Origin: an uncultured Crocinitomix sp.
GTDB lineage: Bacteria > Bacteroidota > Bacteroidia > Flavobacteriales_D > Crocinitomicaceae
Length of the DNA: 64,000 bases
Direction: 5' to 3'
NCBI GenBank assembly: GCA_937136425.1
Contig: CAKZON010000056.1
Location: 1 to 64,000, forward strand
Shown here one piece after another: positions 8,649 to 18,344 of the stretch. The position numbers and the translations under genes were made by a program. Within the stretch, counting starts at the first letter, position 1, and each line of letters starts with the position of its first letter. Under the pieces are notes generated by a model. That model made no database searches and had not been told where the DNA came from. It worked only from the letters and a program-made list of their open reading frames with translations.

Positions 8649-9571
8649 AAATTTTCAATAATCGACGGGAGTCTTTTAAATGCAGCAAGTTCTTTAAATT
8701 TAGACCTTGCCTCACCACATGGTGAACCAAAGTAGGTTTTACCGGCAGCTAAATCCATTCCAACTCCTGATTGTCCTAAAACAGTGACATTGCTGTTGAT
8801 AGTAATGTCACTTACAACACCAACTTGCCCCCAAAGGGTTACGTTATCTTTTATTATTACACAACCTGCAATTCCAACATTTGCAGCAAATAGGCAATTT
8901 TGGCCAACAACAGTGTCGTGTCCAACATGTACCTGGTTGTCTATTTTTGTTCCTTTACCAATTATCGTATCTCCCGTTACACCACGATCAATTGTGCTTA
9001 ATGCTCCAATTTCAACATGGTCTTCTAAAATTGTTCTACCGCAAGTATGCATGCGGTTATAGCCGTCTGATTTTTTCTTGTAATAAAATGCGTAGTGACC
9101 AATTACTGAATTAGGGCCAACTACTACATGGTCTCCAATTATAGAGTTATCACCAATTACAGCCCCAGAATGAATAATTGTATTGTTTCCAATTGTCACA
9201 TTATGTCCAATAGATACATTTGGAAAAATAGCCGTGTTTTCACCAACCTTAAAGTTGTTACCACTTGGAGATGTCCATGGAATATCAGGAGAAAAATGAT
9301 TGGTAATTTGGTTAAACGCATCAAACGGAGCATCACAAACAATAATTCCTTTTCCAGCTGGAACGTCAACTTCTTGATCAATCAAAATCACATCTGCAGC
9401 ACTTTCAAGCGCTTTTTTGTAGTATTTGGGATGGTCAACAAAAACAATCTCTCCAGCTTCAATTTTATGAATTTCATTGATTCCGGTTATCTGCAAGTTT
9501 GCATCACCATGGAATGGTGCTTTAAGCAAATCTGCTATTTCTTTTAAAGTATATGAGCGTTCAAATTTCAT
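8645..9571 (-). CDS. lpxD: UDP-3-O-acylglucosamine N-acyltransferase (LpxD)
   Basis: A 308-residue acyltransferase of lipid A synthesis, adding a hydroxyacyl chain to the 2-amino group of UDP-3-O-acylglucosamine. The N-terminal uridine-binding domain (about 1-95) includes [19 protein letters not shown]. The rest is a left-handed beta-helix of hexapeptide repeats with the likely catalytic His in [17 protein letters not shown] and a terminal helix ([16 protein letters not shown]). The ATG at 9571 gives the family's normal N-terminus; an ATG at 9616 would add 15 residues without support. It sits apart from other lpx genes and may be the second LpxD paralogue common in this phylum. Its stop overlaps the PP2C start. 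Confidence 0.9.
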   Translation of the reverse strand: MKFERSYTLKEIADLLKAPFHGDANLQITGINEIHKIEAGEIVFVDHPKYYKKALESAADVILIDQEVDVPAGKGIIVCDAPFDAFNQITNHFSPDIPWTSPSGNNFKVGENTAIFPNVSIGHNVTIGNNTIIHSGAVIGDNSIIGDHVVVGPNSVIGHYAFYYKKKSDGYNRMHTCGRTILEDHVEIGALSTIDRGVTGDTIIGKGTKIDNQVHVGHDTVVGQNCLFAANVGIAGCVIIKDNVTLWGQVGVVSDITINSNVTVLGQSGVGMDLAAGKTYFGSPCGEARSKFKELAAFKRLPSIIENL

Positions 9572-9674
9572 TAGCGTACTATTATCCAAAGGTAAAATTA
9601 CGCTATTCGGTCGCACTGTAGACAGTACAGTTCAGGTACTTATTAATGCTGGTTTGTTAATGGATTAGGGTTGG

Positions 9675-10229
9675 TTAAGCTGTTTCTACAACTTTTTTGT
9701 TTGCAATGACACCAATTAGAAAGGCTGTTATTGTAGCAATTACTGCAATATCAATTGCAATGGAGATGCCTGAATAGCGCCATTGTGCTATGAAAAAGAT
9801 GAGTAAAAATAAATTGGCTAGAATGACTATAAATGAGCAAATTTTAGAAATGATAGAGGGAGAGTTTCCCCATTGCATTAACTGTAGTTGAACTAATAAG
9901 ATGTAGAGTATACCTAGCGCTATTAACCAGTTATAGGTTGTTAAAACAGGAATAATATTGAAGCTCACTAGGCCTGAAAAGACAACTAATAAACCTCCTA
10001 TGGCACCAATTCCTAATTTAATTTTAGGATTGGTTTGTGGGCTATGCGCATTGAGTAAATAACTGCCAGATAAAACAATAGCGATCGTGAGTACAAAAAG
10101 AAGTAATTGAAAATTAACAGCTGAGAAAAATTCACCTTTCATGGCAATGATAGTAGCAATTATAACCAATACAAGAATTGATGTGATTGCTCCAATACCA
10201 ATTAATTTTCCCTTCATATTATTTTTCAA
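9675..10229 (-). CDS. Hypothetical membrane protein, six predicted helices
   Basis: A 184-residue protein almost entirely made of hydrophobic segments. Six membrane helices can be drawn: ITSILVLVIIATIIAM, LLLFVLTIAIVLSGSYLL, a Gly-rich helix around residue 75, WLIALGILYILLVQLQLM, FIVILANLFLLIFFIAQW and IAVIATITAFLIGVIA. No charged motif or known family is recognised. Translation could also begin at the second Met (10217). It lies between lpxD and the OstA-like gene on the same strand, with gaps of 103 and 28 bp. Confidence 0.7.
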   Translation of the reverse strand: MKNNMKGKLIGIGAITSILVLVIIATIIAMKGEFFSAVNFQLLLFVLTIAIVLSGSYLLNAHSPQTNPKIKLGIGAIGGLLVVFSGLVSFNIIPVLTTYNWLIALGILYILLVQLQLMQWGNSPSIISKICSFIVILANLFLLIFFIAQWRYSGISIAIDIAVIATITAFLIGVIANKKVVETA

Positions 10230-10257
10230 TCTGCTATTCTAAAACCTAAAGATAAAA

Positions 10258-11796
10258 TTATTCCTCAAAAGGGCTATCGGGTTTTCGGTCAATTTCCCAA
10301 GAGAATCCTTTGAAAAAGAGTTCTTTTTGCGGAATTTGATTCATAGGGTAAAACGTACTTGTTGGATTGTCAATAAAAGTGACACGTCGTATTTCTCCGT
10401 TTAAAAATCGAAATATTATTTCACTACAATCTTTCCGATCCATTCCCTTTAAAGTTTTAAATTCAACTCCTGCGGAGTCGGTTTTAGTTTCTTCGGCGTA
10501 GTACAAACTCTGAGCATTTTGCTCAATTCGTATTTGTTTTATTTTACTAGAGTCTAGGCTAGCTATCATTAACTTTCCTTTCATTTGGTCGTAATGAATG
10601 GTGTCATTTTCATGTTTAGAAATGAGCATTGCATTTTGATGCATGTACATTTTGTGAAATTCGTTGTCGTAATAGGTTGTTAAAACTGAATCTGCAAATA
10701 GTTGCATGTCGCCGTTCCAAATAATAGGATCTTTGTGCAGTTTTAAAATGGAGTCTGTTTCGCTAAAATAAGCAGAGTCACATCTTATAAAATTATCCCC
10801 ATTGATAATGGCAACGTTGTTTTCAAAAATGGACTGCTTTGCATCCGTTATTGTATCTTGATAATAAGTAATAGTATCTGCTGCAAGGTAAAGGGTGTCT
10901 GTTTCAGAATATTGAAAAATACGGGCATTATCTTTTAAAATGAGTTCTGTATTCTTTGGCTTTTTTAATAGATAATCTGATAAAAACTTAACCTGCTCGG
11001 TGGTGTCATACATAACAACATTGCAAAAGCCTTCACCAAAATCTGTTTTTTGATTGAATAATAAACTGTCAGCGTAAAAAGAGCGCCCAGGTTCATTGAG
11101 CGTTGCGCCGTTCCAGAGCTGCACGCGTTCTTCTTTAGAGAAATAAATTCCCTTGTTGCATTCCACGGTTGAAGAGTCAAAAAAAATGGTTGTGGGACCA
11201 TGAAAATGTGCACTGGAAGGAATTGTACGAAATTCTAGTGTGTCAGCAAATAATTCATATTTAGTATCCTCAATATGGACACTATCTTTAAAAAAGAATG
11301 TTTTTGATGTAGAATAATAATACCCTTTAACTGAGGTCAATTTTAGATCAGAGTTAATGCTGGTAATTTTTGCATGATTGGTATAAGATCCAATGGATTT
11401 ATTTCCATCATAAAGTAAGGAGTCAGTTGTCATGACATATTCGCTGTCGCGGAACCTAACATTACTCAGTAATTTTGATTTATTAGTATTCCCATTATAA
11501 ATCAGCGAGTCACAAAACAAATTGACAGTATCACCTTGGTTGATTTGTACATCACCATATGAATGTACGATATTTAGATCTTGAAAATAAAGAGCTGAGT
11601 CACAAAACAAGCGGGTGTTTCCATGTTTAAATTCAACATGTCCCTTTGCTACAGTTGTATTTTTATGAACAACAGAATTTACAACATCCTCAGCAAAAAC
11701 CAGTCGAATATTTTCGTTTTGGCTCCAGTTGGTATGTGGAAAAAAAACGGCGCTTATTAAAAGCGCCGTTATCAATATGTTCGTTTTTGTAAACAA
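10258..11796 (-). CDS. OstA-like LPS-transport protein (LptA/OstA_2 domain)
   Basis: A 512-residue exported protein with signal peptide MFTKTNILITALLISAVFFP. It consists of many short strand repeats of the OstA/LptA beta-jellyroll type, for example TVAKGHVEFKHGNTRLFCDS, SYGDVQINQGDTVNLFCDS and NVRFRDSEYVMTTDSLLYDG; the FCDSA/FADSL motif recurs. Proteins of this fold bridge the periplasm and carry LPS to the outer membrane. It is over twice the length of enterobacterial LptA, as is typical for the Bacteroidota OstA-like group. It begins 1 bp after the purA stop, so the two are co-transcribed. Confidence 0.88.
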   Translation of the reverse strand: MFTKTNILITALLISAVFFPHTNWSQNENIRLVFAEDVVNSVVHKNTTVAKGHVEFKHGNTRLFCDSALYFQDLNIVHSYGDVQINQGDTVNLFCDSLIYNGNTNKSKLLSNVRFRDSEYVMTTDSLLYDGNKSIGSYTNHAKITSINSDLKLTSVKGYYYSTSKTFFFKDSVHIEDTKYELFADTLEFRTIPSSAHFHGPTTIFFDSSTVECNKGIYFSKEERVQLWNGATLNEPGRSFYADSLLFNQKTDFGEGFCNVVMYDTTEQVKFLSDYLLKKPKNTELILKDNARIFQYSETDTLYLAADTITYYQDTITDAKQSIFENNVAIINGDNFIRCDSAYFSETDSILKLHKDPIIWNGDMQLFADSVLTTYYDNEFHKMYMHQNAMLISKHENDTIHYDQMKGKLMIASLDSSKIKQIRIEQNAQSLYYAEETKTDSAGVEFKTLKGMDRKDCSEIIFRFLNGEIRRVTFIDNPTSTFYPMNQIPQKELFFKGFSWEIDRKPDSPFEE

Positions 11797-11797
11797 G

Positions 11798-13069
11798 TTA
11801 CTTTCTAATAATCGTTTGCTCTCTATCAGGTCCTACGGACACTATTGATATAGGTGTTTGCAATTCTCGTTCCAAATAACTGATATAGTCTAAAAATGCT
11901 TGTGGAGCATCTTTCATATCGCGCATTCCAGTTAAGTCTTTATTCCACCCTTTTACACTTTCGTAAACAGGAGTAACGTTTAAAGAATTAATATCGTATG
12001 GGAAGTAGTCAAATTTTTCACCATCAATTTCATAATGTGTGCAAACTTGAATTTCTTCAAAGCTATCTAATACATCAGCTTTCATCATTGAAAGTTGTGT
12101 TGCTCCATTTACCATAATAGCATATTTTAATGCCGGTAAATCAATCCATCCACATCTTCTGTCACGTCCTGTAGTAGCACCGTATTCGTGCCCAATTTCA
12201 CGAATGTTTTCTCCAACTTCATTATCTAATTCAGAAGGGAAAGGTCCGCTACCAACACGTGTGCAATAAGCTTTGAAAATACCAATTACTTCACCAATTC
12301 TGTTTGGTGCAACACCAAGTCCAGTACAAGTACCAGCAGTAATAGTGTTAGAAGAAGTTACAAATGGGTAAGTTCCAAAATCAACATCTAGCATAGTACC
12401 TTGTGCACCTTCTGCTAAAACTGTTTGTCCATTTTTCAATGCATTGTTGATGTAGTGTTCACTATCAATCAATGTGAATTTAGACATAAACTCCATTGCC
12501 TCAAACCACTTTGTTTCTAACTCTGCCAATAATTCAGCATAGTCATAATCACCTAAAATAGCTTGGTGTTTTTCTTTTAAAGCAGTGTATTTATCTTTAA
12601 AGTTGGCTGATAAAGAATCTCCCATTCTTAACCCGTTTCTACCAGTTTTGTCCATGTAAGTTGGACCAATACCTTTTAAAGTAGAACCAATTTTGTTTTT
12701 TCCTTTTTGCTCTTCAGAATATTTATCTAATATTTTGTGAGTAGGAACAATAAGGTGAGCCTTTTTTGAGATTAATAGTTTAGAAGTAACATCAATTCCT
12801 ATTGCTTCTAATTTATCAATTTCGTCTTTAATGATGATTGGATCGATAACTACACCATTTCCAATAACGTTAATTGTATTATCTCTAAAAATTCCAGATG
12901 GAATTGTATGCAATACATATTTTTTGTCATCAAAAATTAGAGTATGGCCAGCATTTGGTCCTCCTTGAAATCTTGCGATTATATCGTAGTTTGGTGTAAC
13001 AACGTCAACAATTTTTCCTTTGCCTTCGTCACCCCACTGTAATCCCAATAAAACATCCACTTTATTCAT
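11798..13069 (-). CDS. purA: Adenylosuccinate synthetase
   Basis: A 423-residue enzyme of full family length. It joins IMP and aspartate using GTP in the first committed step to AMP. The N-terminal phosphate loop GLQWGDEGKGKIVD contains the catalytic Asp, with the His in GGPNAGHTL. Other marks are the IMP-binding TLKGIGPTY, AEGAQGTMLDVDFGTYPFVT and the C-terminal TGRDRRCGW. The ATG at 13069 matches the family start. A strong minus-strand terminator lies just upstream (13100-13143), so purA has its own promoter. The OstA-like gene follows 1 bp after its stop. purB is elsewhere in the window. Confidence 0.97.
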   Translation of the reverse strand: MNKVDVLLGLQWGDEGKGKIVDVVTPNYDIIARFQGGPNAGHTLIFDDKKYVLHTIPSGIFRDNTINVIGNGVVIDPIIIKDEIDKLEAIGIDVTSKLLISKKAHLIVPTHKILDKYSEEQKGKNKIGSTLKGIGPTYMDKTGRNGLRMGDSLSANFKDKYTALKEKHQAILGDYDYAELLAELETKWFEAMEFMSKFTLIDSEHYINNALKNGQTVLAEGAQGTMLDVDFGTYPFVTSSNTITAGTCTGLGVAPNRIGEVIGIFKAYCTRVGSGPFPSELDNEVGENIREIGHEYGATTGRDRRCGWIDLPALKYAIMVNGATQLSMMKADVLDSFEEIQVCTHYEIDGEKFDYFPYDINSLNVTPVYESVKGWNKDLTGMRDMKDAPQAFLDYISYLERELQTPISIVSVGPDREQTIIRK

Positions 13070-13099
13070 TTGTCTTTCTTTATTAGCTAATTAAGAAAT

Positions 13100-13143
13100 A
13101 AAAAAAAAACACCGTTTCGTTTGGTGAATCCAAATTGAAACGG
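13100..13143 (-). terminator. Rho-independent terminator of the fur-like/STAS unit
   Basis: Read on the minus strand, CCGTTTC and GAAACGG form the outer stem, with TTGG/CCAA forming an inner stem, followed by TG and ten T (13100-13109 on the plus strand are A). It ends the STAS gene transcript 26 bp after its stop and before purA. Confidence 0.85.
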
Positions 13144-13169
13144 AAGTCTCTTTGATTTTGAAATTTCTT

Positions 13170-13520
13170 TTAAATCAAATTAAAATTTTCCTCTGCCTCA
13201 GCAGTTGAGTTTGCAATATTAAGAACTGTATTTAACTTAGTAAGCAAAAGTACTTGATTAATTTTCTGCGAGATATTAACAATGTACATGTCGCCCCCGT
13301 TATTTCTACATTTTGTAAAAATTTTTATCAAAGTATTTATGCCTAGACTATTTAAAATTTTAACCTTTTCAAGGTTTAAAATCAAATTTGGCTGTGAATT
13401 ATTGATTTCTGAATCAACAATTAAGAGTAGTTCTTCAAAATCAATTTCAGATAATCCCGAACCTTCAACTAGAATTTCACTGCAATTTTTATGGGTTGCC
13501 TGCGATAAAGTTAAGCTCAT
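13170..13520 (-). CDS. STAS-domain protein (anti-sigma factor antagonist type)
   Basis: A 116-residue single-domain STAS protein. It has the alternating strand-helix layout, with LILNLEKVKILNSLGINTLI as the central strand-loop-helix. In SpoIIAA/RsbV relatives this loop carries the Ser that a kinase phosphorylates; here Ser 58 in LNSLG is in that place. Such proteins release a sigma factor or another target when dephosphorylated. It starts 2 bp after the stop of the Fur-family gene, so both are on one transcript. A PP2C phosphatase at 7407-8648 could act on it (inference). No partner kinase is adjacent. Confidence 0.85.
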   Translation of the reverse strand: MSLTLSQATHKNCSEILVEGSGLSEIDFEELLLIVDSEINNSQPNLILNLEKVKILNSLGINTLIKIFTKCRNNGGDMYIVNISQKINQVLLLTKLNTVLNIANSTAEAEENFNLI

Positions 13521-13522
13521 AT

Positions 13523-13975
13523 CTACTTTTTACTTTTATTATCTATTCGTTCACCATAAAAGTATAAAGAATGGTGGTGCACTTTAATGTTGAATAGTTC
13601 TTCAACAGTTGCTTTTATTTTTTCTATTCGCGGATCGCAAAATTCAATAACATCACCAGTATCCGTACAAATGATATGATCGTGTTGTTGGAATCCGTGT
13701 GATTTTTCAAATTGAGCAATGTTATTTCCAAACTGATGCTTGCGCACCAAATCAGAACTTAACAAGAGTTCAATCGTGTTGTAAAGCGTTGCACGACTAA
13801 CGCGATAGTTCTTGTTTTTCATTTTGACATAGAGAGACTCAATGTCGAAATGACCTTTTTGTGCATATATTTCGGCCAAAATAGCAAACCGTTCAGGGGT
13901 TTTTCTATGACCTTTTTGCTCTAAGAAATCGCAAAAAATGTCTTTAACCTTTTCTTGTAACTGCTCTTTTTCCAT
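13523..13975 (-). CDS. Fur-family metalloregulator
   Basis: A 150-residue Fur/PerR-type repressor. The winged helix covers about residues 1-90 ([15 protein letters not shown], then [19 protein letters not shown]). The C-terminal dimerisation domain has the regulatory metal ligands in [20 protein letters not shown] with a trailing HHHSLYFYG. The CxxC zinc pairs usual in many Fur/PerR proteins are missing; only one Cys is present in IICTDTG, so structural zinc must be absent or bound otherwise. Whether it senses iron, zinc or peroxide cannot be told from sequence. The STAS gene follows 2 bp downstream. Confidence 0.9.
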   Translation of the reverse strand: MEKEQLQEKVKDIFCDFLEQKGHRKTPERFAILAEIYAQKGHFDIESLYVKMKNKNYRVSRATLYNTIELLLSSDLVRKHQFGNNIAQFEKSHGFQQHDHIICTDTGDVIEFCDPRIEKIKATVEELFNIKVHHHSLYFYGERIDNKSKK

Positions 13976-14089
13976 CTCGGAATATTAGGGAGTTTAAAGT
14001 TAACTAATTTTAACCAAATTATCTAATTACTGCAGCAAGACTAGTGCTACTTTGCAAATAAATCGAATAAATTGCACGATTTATTAAAA

Positions 14090-16303
14090 TTAAATTCGTT
14101 CTACAGCCTTTACACCATCAATTTGCTCAAATTTTAAAATGAGTTGATCGAGATGTTCAGTGTCGTATACATAAAGCATAATTTTACCTTCAAAAATTCC
14201 ATCATTACTCTCAAATCCAATTGATTTCATGTTGACTTCATGTTGGGCAGAAATAATATTGGTAATGTTATTTACAATACCTATATCATCTATTCCAGTA
14301 ATAATTAATCCGCAAAGCCTTTCGCTTAGTCTGTCGCTTTTCCATTGTGCCTTAAGCACTCTATATGCATATTGCGACATTAATTGCGTGGCATTTGGGC
14401 AATTCGTTCTGTGGATTTTTATGCCTTCAGAAACGGTAACAAACCCGAATACACGATCGCCTGGAATAGGGTTACAGCAATTGGCTAATTTATATTCAAT
14501 TTCTTTAAAATCATCTCCAATGACAACGGTGTCCTTTTTTGTGTTGATTTTAGAAATTATCTCTTCAAGATTTGCCCCTGTAGGTTCTTTACGTGTAACT
14601 TTTGGAGTAACAAAATTCTTGTTTTCAATTTTTATTTCTCGCAACTTAGCAAGGTTGATTTTACCTTTTGCTATTTGATAGTAAAGTTCCATTGCTCCAC
14701 CTGCAATTCCTAAATGCTTTTCAACTATATGGACATTTTCGCCTAGGAAATTTACTTTAAGTTGGTTAAACTTTCGTTTAAGAATTTCTTTACCATCTGC
14801 AGCAATTAACTTTTGCTCTTCTTTTAAGGCCGACTTAATTTTTGACTTGGCTCTAGCCGTAGCAACAAATTTTAGCCAACCTTCTTTCGGCTTTTGTTTT
14901 TTAGAACGCAATATTTCAACTTGATCTCCACTTTTTAGAACATGGCTAAGTGGCATTAATTTACCATTTACTTTAGCACCTATGCAGGAAAGCCCAATAT
15001 CTGTATGAATGTCGAAGGCAAAATCTAACGTGGTAGAATTGGTAGGAAGTACACGTAAATCTCCTTTTGGTGTGAAAATATAGATCTCATCACTAAACAA
15101 GTTTAACTTAAACTCATTAATAAATTCCTCCGCATCTGTATTCGGGTTTTCAAGTAAATCTCGTACTTCACCAACCCAGCGGTCAAATGTGCTAACGCTA
15201 TCACTGTTTTCTTTGTATTTCCAATGCGCAGCATAACCTTTTTCAGCAATTTCATCCATTCGTTTTGAACGAATTTGAACTTCAACCCATTTACCAGTCG
15301 GGCTCATTACAGTTGTGTGCAATGATTCGTATCCGTTAGCTTTAGGAATAGATATCCAATCGCGTAAACGATCAGGGTTAGGTTGATAAAAGTCGGTTAC
15401 AATACTGTATATTTTCCAAGCTTCTGCTTTTTCCTTTTCAATTGGTGTATCAATGATAATTCTAATTGCAAAAATGTCATAGATTTCATCAAACGTTACA
15501 TTTTTGGTATGAATTTTCTTAAAAATAGAGGGGATACTTTTTGTTCGGGCTTTTATGCTGAATTCATAATTCTGCGCCTCCATTGCCTCCTTAATAGGGT
15601 TGGTGAATTGGCGGATAAAGCGATTACGAACAGCTGCCGTCTTTTCTAATTTTTTCTCTAGCTGTTTGTAGATAACGGGCTCTTTATATTTAAAAATGAT
15701 ATCCTCAAATTCATTTTTAATGGCGTTAAAACCAAGTCGGTGGGCTAGTGGAGCGTATAAAAATTCTGTTTCAGAAGCAATTTTAAGTTGCTTATCTGGC
15801 CGCATAGAATCTAGCGTTCGCATGTTGTGTAGGCGGTCTGCAATTTTGATAAATGCTACACGTAAATCATCCGAAATAGTTAGGATGAGCTTTCTGAAAT
15901 TCTCGGCTTGAATTGAAATATTATCGTCAAATACTTCAGGGATTTTAGTTAAGCCGTTAATGATTGTTCGGGCTTTTAAACCAAAAATATCTTCAATATC
16001 CTGTAGGGTAATATAGGTGTCTTCAACCGTGTCATGTAGTAATGCACAAACGATAGAAGTGGTGCCAAGTCCCATTTCCTCGGCGCATATACGTGCCACG
16101 GCAATGGGATGAAAAATATATGGTTCGCCCGATTTTCGGCGCATATCACTATGGGCATCAACGGCTACATTAAATGCTTTTCTAATGAGTCTAGTATCCT
16201 CTTTGTCCCGCATAGATTTACTTGCGCGTAATAATCCCGCATATGCATTGAGGATTTCAACCCGTTCTTTCTCTAAATCAATATCTTTATTCTCGCTTGC
16301 CAT
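14090..16303 (-). CDS. rsh: Bifunctional (p)ppGpp synthetase/hydrolase (Rsh, RelA/SpoT family)
   Basis: A 737-residue long RSH protein. Domains in order: HD hydrolase (about 40-200) with intact LLHDTVEDTYI and IKIADRLHNMRTL, so hydrolase activity is likely; synthetase (about 245-360) with YDIFAIRIII and ANGYESLHTTVM; TGS (about 405-465, IYIFTPKGDLRVLP); a zinc-finger/helical region with ANCCNPIPGDRVFGFV; and a C-terminal ACT domain (LIITGIDDIGIVNNITNII). It controls the stringent response. The ATG at 16303 is 6 bp after the stop of the MORN-like gene, so both are probably on one transcript. Confidence 0.95.
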   Translation of the reverse strand: MASENKDIDLEKERVEILNAYAGLLRASKSMRDKEDTRLIRKAFNVAVDAHSDMRRKSGEPYIFHPIAVARICAEEMGLGTTSIVCALLHDTVEDTYITLQDIEDIFGLKARTIINGLTKIPEVFDDNISIQAENFRKLILTISDDLRVAFIKIADRLHNMRTLDSMRPDKQLKIASETEFLYAPLAHRLGFNAIKNEFEDIIFKYKEPVIYKQLEKKLEKTAAVRNRFIRQFTNPIKEAMEAQNYEFSIKARTKSIPSIFKKIHTKNVTFDEIYDIFAIRIIIDTPIEKEKAEAWKIYSIVTDFYQPNPDRLRDWISIPKANGYESLHTTVMSPTGKWVEVQIRSKRMDEIAEKGYAAHWKYKENSDSVSTFDRWVGEVRDLLENPNTDAEEFINEFKLNLFSDEIYIFTPKGDLRVLPTNSTTLDFAFDIHTDIGLSCIGAKVNGKLMPLSHVLKSGDQVEILRSKKQKPKEGWLKFVATARAKSKIKSALKEEQKLIAADGKEILKRKFNQLKVNFLGENVHIVEKHLGIAGGAMELYYQIAKGKINLAKLREIKIENKNFVTPKVTRKEPTGANLEEIISKINTKKDTVVIGDDFKEIEYKLANCCNPIPGDRVFGFVTVSEGIKIHRTNCPNATQLMSQYAYRVLKAQWKSDRLSERLCGLIITGIDDIGIVNNITNIISAQHEVNMKSIGFESNDGIFEGKIMLYVYDTEHLDQLILKFEQIDGVKAVERI

Positions 16304-16309
16304 TCAGTT

Positions 16310-17659
16310 CTAATAATATTTTGATGTGGTGTATTTTCCACTTAAGTTATATTCTTTCCATTCGCCATAGGCCTCTCCATTTCTGAATTGACCTTCGCGT
16401 TGTTTTTTACCGTTTTCATGATAATACAGCCATTTTCCTTGCTGTACACCATTCTTCCAAAATCCATGCTCCATTAATTTACCATTTTGGTAGTAGTACA
16501 TCCATTCTCCTGTTTGGGTACCCGTTTTCCAGTTTCCTTGATTCTTTAATTTTCCATTACTGTAGTAGTAGAGCCAAACTCCATCTTGAACACCATTATT
16601 CCAAAACCCTTCTTGAGTAAATTCTCCTTCAAAATTATAATATTTCCACCGTCCATGTTGTTTACCATTCACCCATTCACCTTCTCGCGAAAGTTGTCCA
16701 TTTTCATGATAAATTTTCCAAATACCAGTTTCATTTCCTTCCGCATCAAAATTTCCTTCTTCTTTTTTATTCCCATTTTGATGATAGTAAGTCCACATTC
16801 CTGTTGAGTGTCCATTTGCTCGCTCACCTGTTTTGTCAATATTACCGTTTTCAAAATAATAACTCCAAACTCCTACATTAAATTCGTTTTCCCAATTTCC
16901 CTTCTTTTCTACCAATCCGTTTTCGTAATAATAAGTCCATTCTCCAGATTGCTTGCCGTTTTTCCATCTTCCGGCTTCTTTAATTTTTCCAGATTGAAAG
17001 TAATATTCCCACAATCCTTCTTGCTGTCCATTTTTCCATTCTCCTCTTTCTTCTAAGTTTCCAAGTGTGTTGTAATATGACCAAACTCCATCTTGAATGC
17101 CAAGCTTCCAATTCCCTGTTTTTTTTAAGGTGCCATCCTCATAGTAGAATTTCCAAACGCCATCATTTTTATTGTTTTTCCAAAGCCCAGTTTCTCGTAA
17201 TTGCCCATTTTCATAGTAATAACTCCAAACACCAACTTGAACCCCTTCATCAAATTGACCCTCGCTTTTCAATTGCCCTAAACGATAATAATACCGCCAA
17301 ACCCCGCTTTCTTCTCCATTAATGAAATTACCTTGAGATAGAATTGTGCCATTGTCATGATAAGCGATCCATTCGCCTTCTTTGTTTCCTTCAACAAAGT
17401 TCCCAGTTTCCATTAAGCCTTTACTCTCATGGTAGTAAGTCCAAATACCAACTTTTTCTCCATTTTTATACTTTCCTGCAGCTAATAATTCACCGTTTTG
17501 GTAATAGTATTCCCATTTCCCAACTGGTTTCTCTTTTTTGAATTTACCTAACTCCTTTAGAGTTCCGTCTGCATAATATTCTTTGTGCTTTTGCCCATAT
17601 GCTGTGCCTAAAGTGCTTGCAATTAGTATTAAAAATAGTACGCCTTTAATTGATTTCAT
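16310..17659 (-). CDS. Exported MORN/YwqK-like repeat protein
   Basis: A 449-residue protein: signal peptide MKSIKGVLFLILIASTLGTA, then 17 full copies and one partial copy of a unit of about 24 residues following NG.L...G.WKNG...G.W.YYYE. The two halves of the repeat are beta-strands, as in MORN and YwqK-type repeats, so the whole should be a long beta-hairpin solenoid. No catalytic domain is attached. Similar repeats occur in proteins of unknown role in Bacteroidota; the name YwqK antitoxin attached to the family is not evidence for such a role here. It precedes rsh by only 6 bp. Confidence 0.85.
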   Translation of the reverse strand: MKSIKGVLFLILIASTLGTAYGQKHKEYYADGTLKELGKFKKEKPVGKWEYYYQNGELLAAGKYKNGEKVGIWTYYHESKGLMETGNFVEGNKEGEWIAYHDNGTILSQGNFINGEESGVWRYYYRLGQLKSEGQFDEGVQVGVWSYYYENGQLRETGLWKNNKNDGVWKFYYEDGTLKKTGNWKLGIQDGVWSYYNTLGNLEERGEWKNGQQEGLWEYYFQSGKIKEAGRWKNGKQSGEWTYYYENGLVEKKGNWENEFNVGVWSYYFENGNIDKTGERANGHSTGMWTYYHQNGNKKEEGNFDAEGNETGIWKIYHENGQLSREGEWVNGKQHGRWKYYNFEGEFTQEGFWNNGVQDGVWLYYYSNGKLKNQGNWKTGTQTGEWMYYYQNGKLMEHGFWKNGVQQGKWLYYHENGKKQREGQFRNGEAYGEWKEYNLSGKYTTSKYY

Positions 17660-17771
17660 ATTTACTGTCTTTTGTTGGACCAGATTATACTCGAAAGTAT
17701 TTAAAATATGCAGAAAATATACGGTTGAATATGCTTATTTTTAACAAAATAAAAGTTAATAAATACGTCTT

Positions 17772-18344
17772 TTGAGCAAACAGAATAATAAAATATGGAT
17801 TGGCTGGTTGGCTTTTTTGTTTATAATTGTTCACTTCTGTCTCATTGTTTTTTATGCTTTGCCCGAGCAAATTTCTAATGCTAAATTAAAGTCGTTTTCA
17901 ACGCCATATGTAGAACCTATTTTTACACAAACTTGGGGTATGTTTGCTCCTTGTCCAGTTGTAAATTCAGTTGTAGAGATACAGTTTTTTTTCGGTGCTG
18001 ATTCTACAGATTGGGTAAACCCAGTAGATAATGCTGCTGCTATGCATGGCTACCTGAAAGGGTCGCATCATGGTGAGTTGGTTTTGTCAGCCTCTAATCT
18101 TTATTACTGGCTAAGTGTAGATTTGGATCAAATGGATGTAGAGATTGGTGATGAATTCCCGACAGATCGAATGAATGAGTTTTATGAAGGGTATAGTTAT
18201 TTTAAAATCCACAACTTCATTCGTGGAAACGGATTGTACTTGTATGACTCGCAAGTTGATTCTGCGAATGTTAGGTTTCATTTAGAAGATGTTGTAACTA
18301 AGGAAAAGGGAACAGTAGTACTGCCAAAATTTTATTTTAATTAA
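17772..18344 (+). CDS. DUF5819-family membrane-anchored protein
   Basis: A 190-residue protein with one N-terminal membrane helix (IGWLAFLFIIVHFCLIVFYA) and a beta-rich outer domain containing FTQTWGMFAPCPV, which marks the DUF5819 family. The start is a TTG at 17772; the only early in-frame ATG would begin after the membrane helix, inside the WGMFAP motif, so the TTG is preferred. It overlaps the HTTM gene by one base (TAATG), indicating translational coupling. DUF5819 proteins often sit beside HTTM proteins; the joint function is not known to me. Confidence 0.78.
   Translation: MSKQNNKIWIGWLAFLFIIVHFCLIVFYALPEQISNAKLKSFSTPYVEPIFTQTWGMFAPCPVVNSVVEIQFFFGADSTDWVNPVDNAAAMHGYLKGSHHGELVLSASNLYYWLSVDLDQMDVEIGDEFPTDRMNEFYEGYSYFKIHNFIRGNGLYLYDSQVDSANVRFHLEDVVTKEKGTVVLPKFYFN

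Noticed and set aside
9128..9547. Open frame of 139 codons on the plus strand inside lpxD
   Set aside because: It is antisense to the clear LpxD reading frame, its product has no recognisable features and there is no promoter or Shine-Dalgarno support.
16310..17659. MORN-like repeats as a toxin-antitoxin system
   Set aside because: The YwqK name is attached to such repeats, but the protein has a signal peptide and no toxin gene is adjacent.
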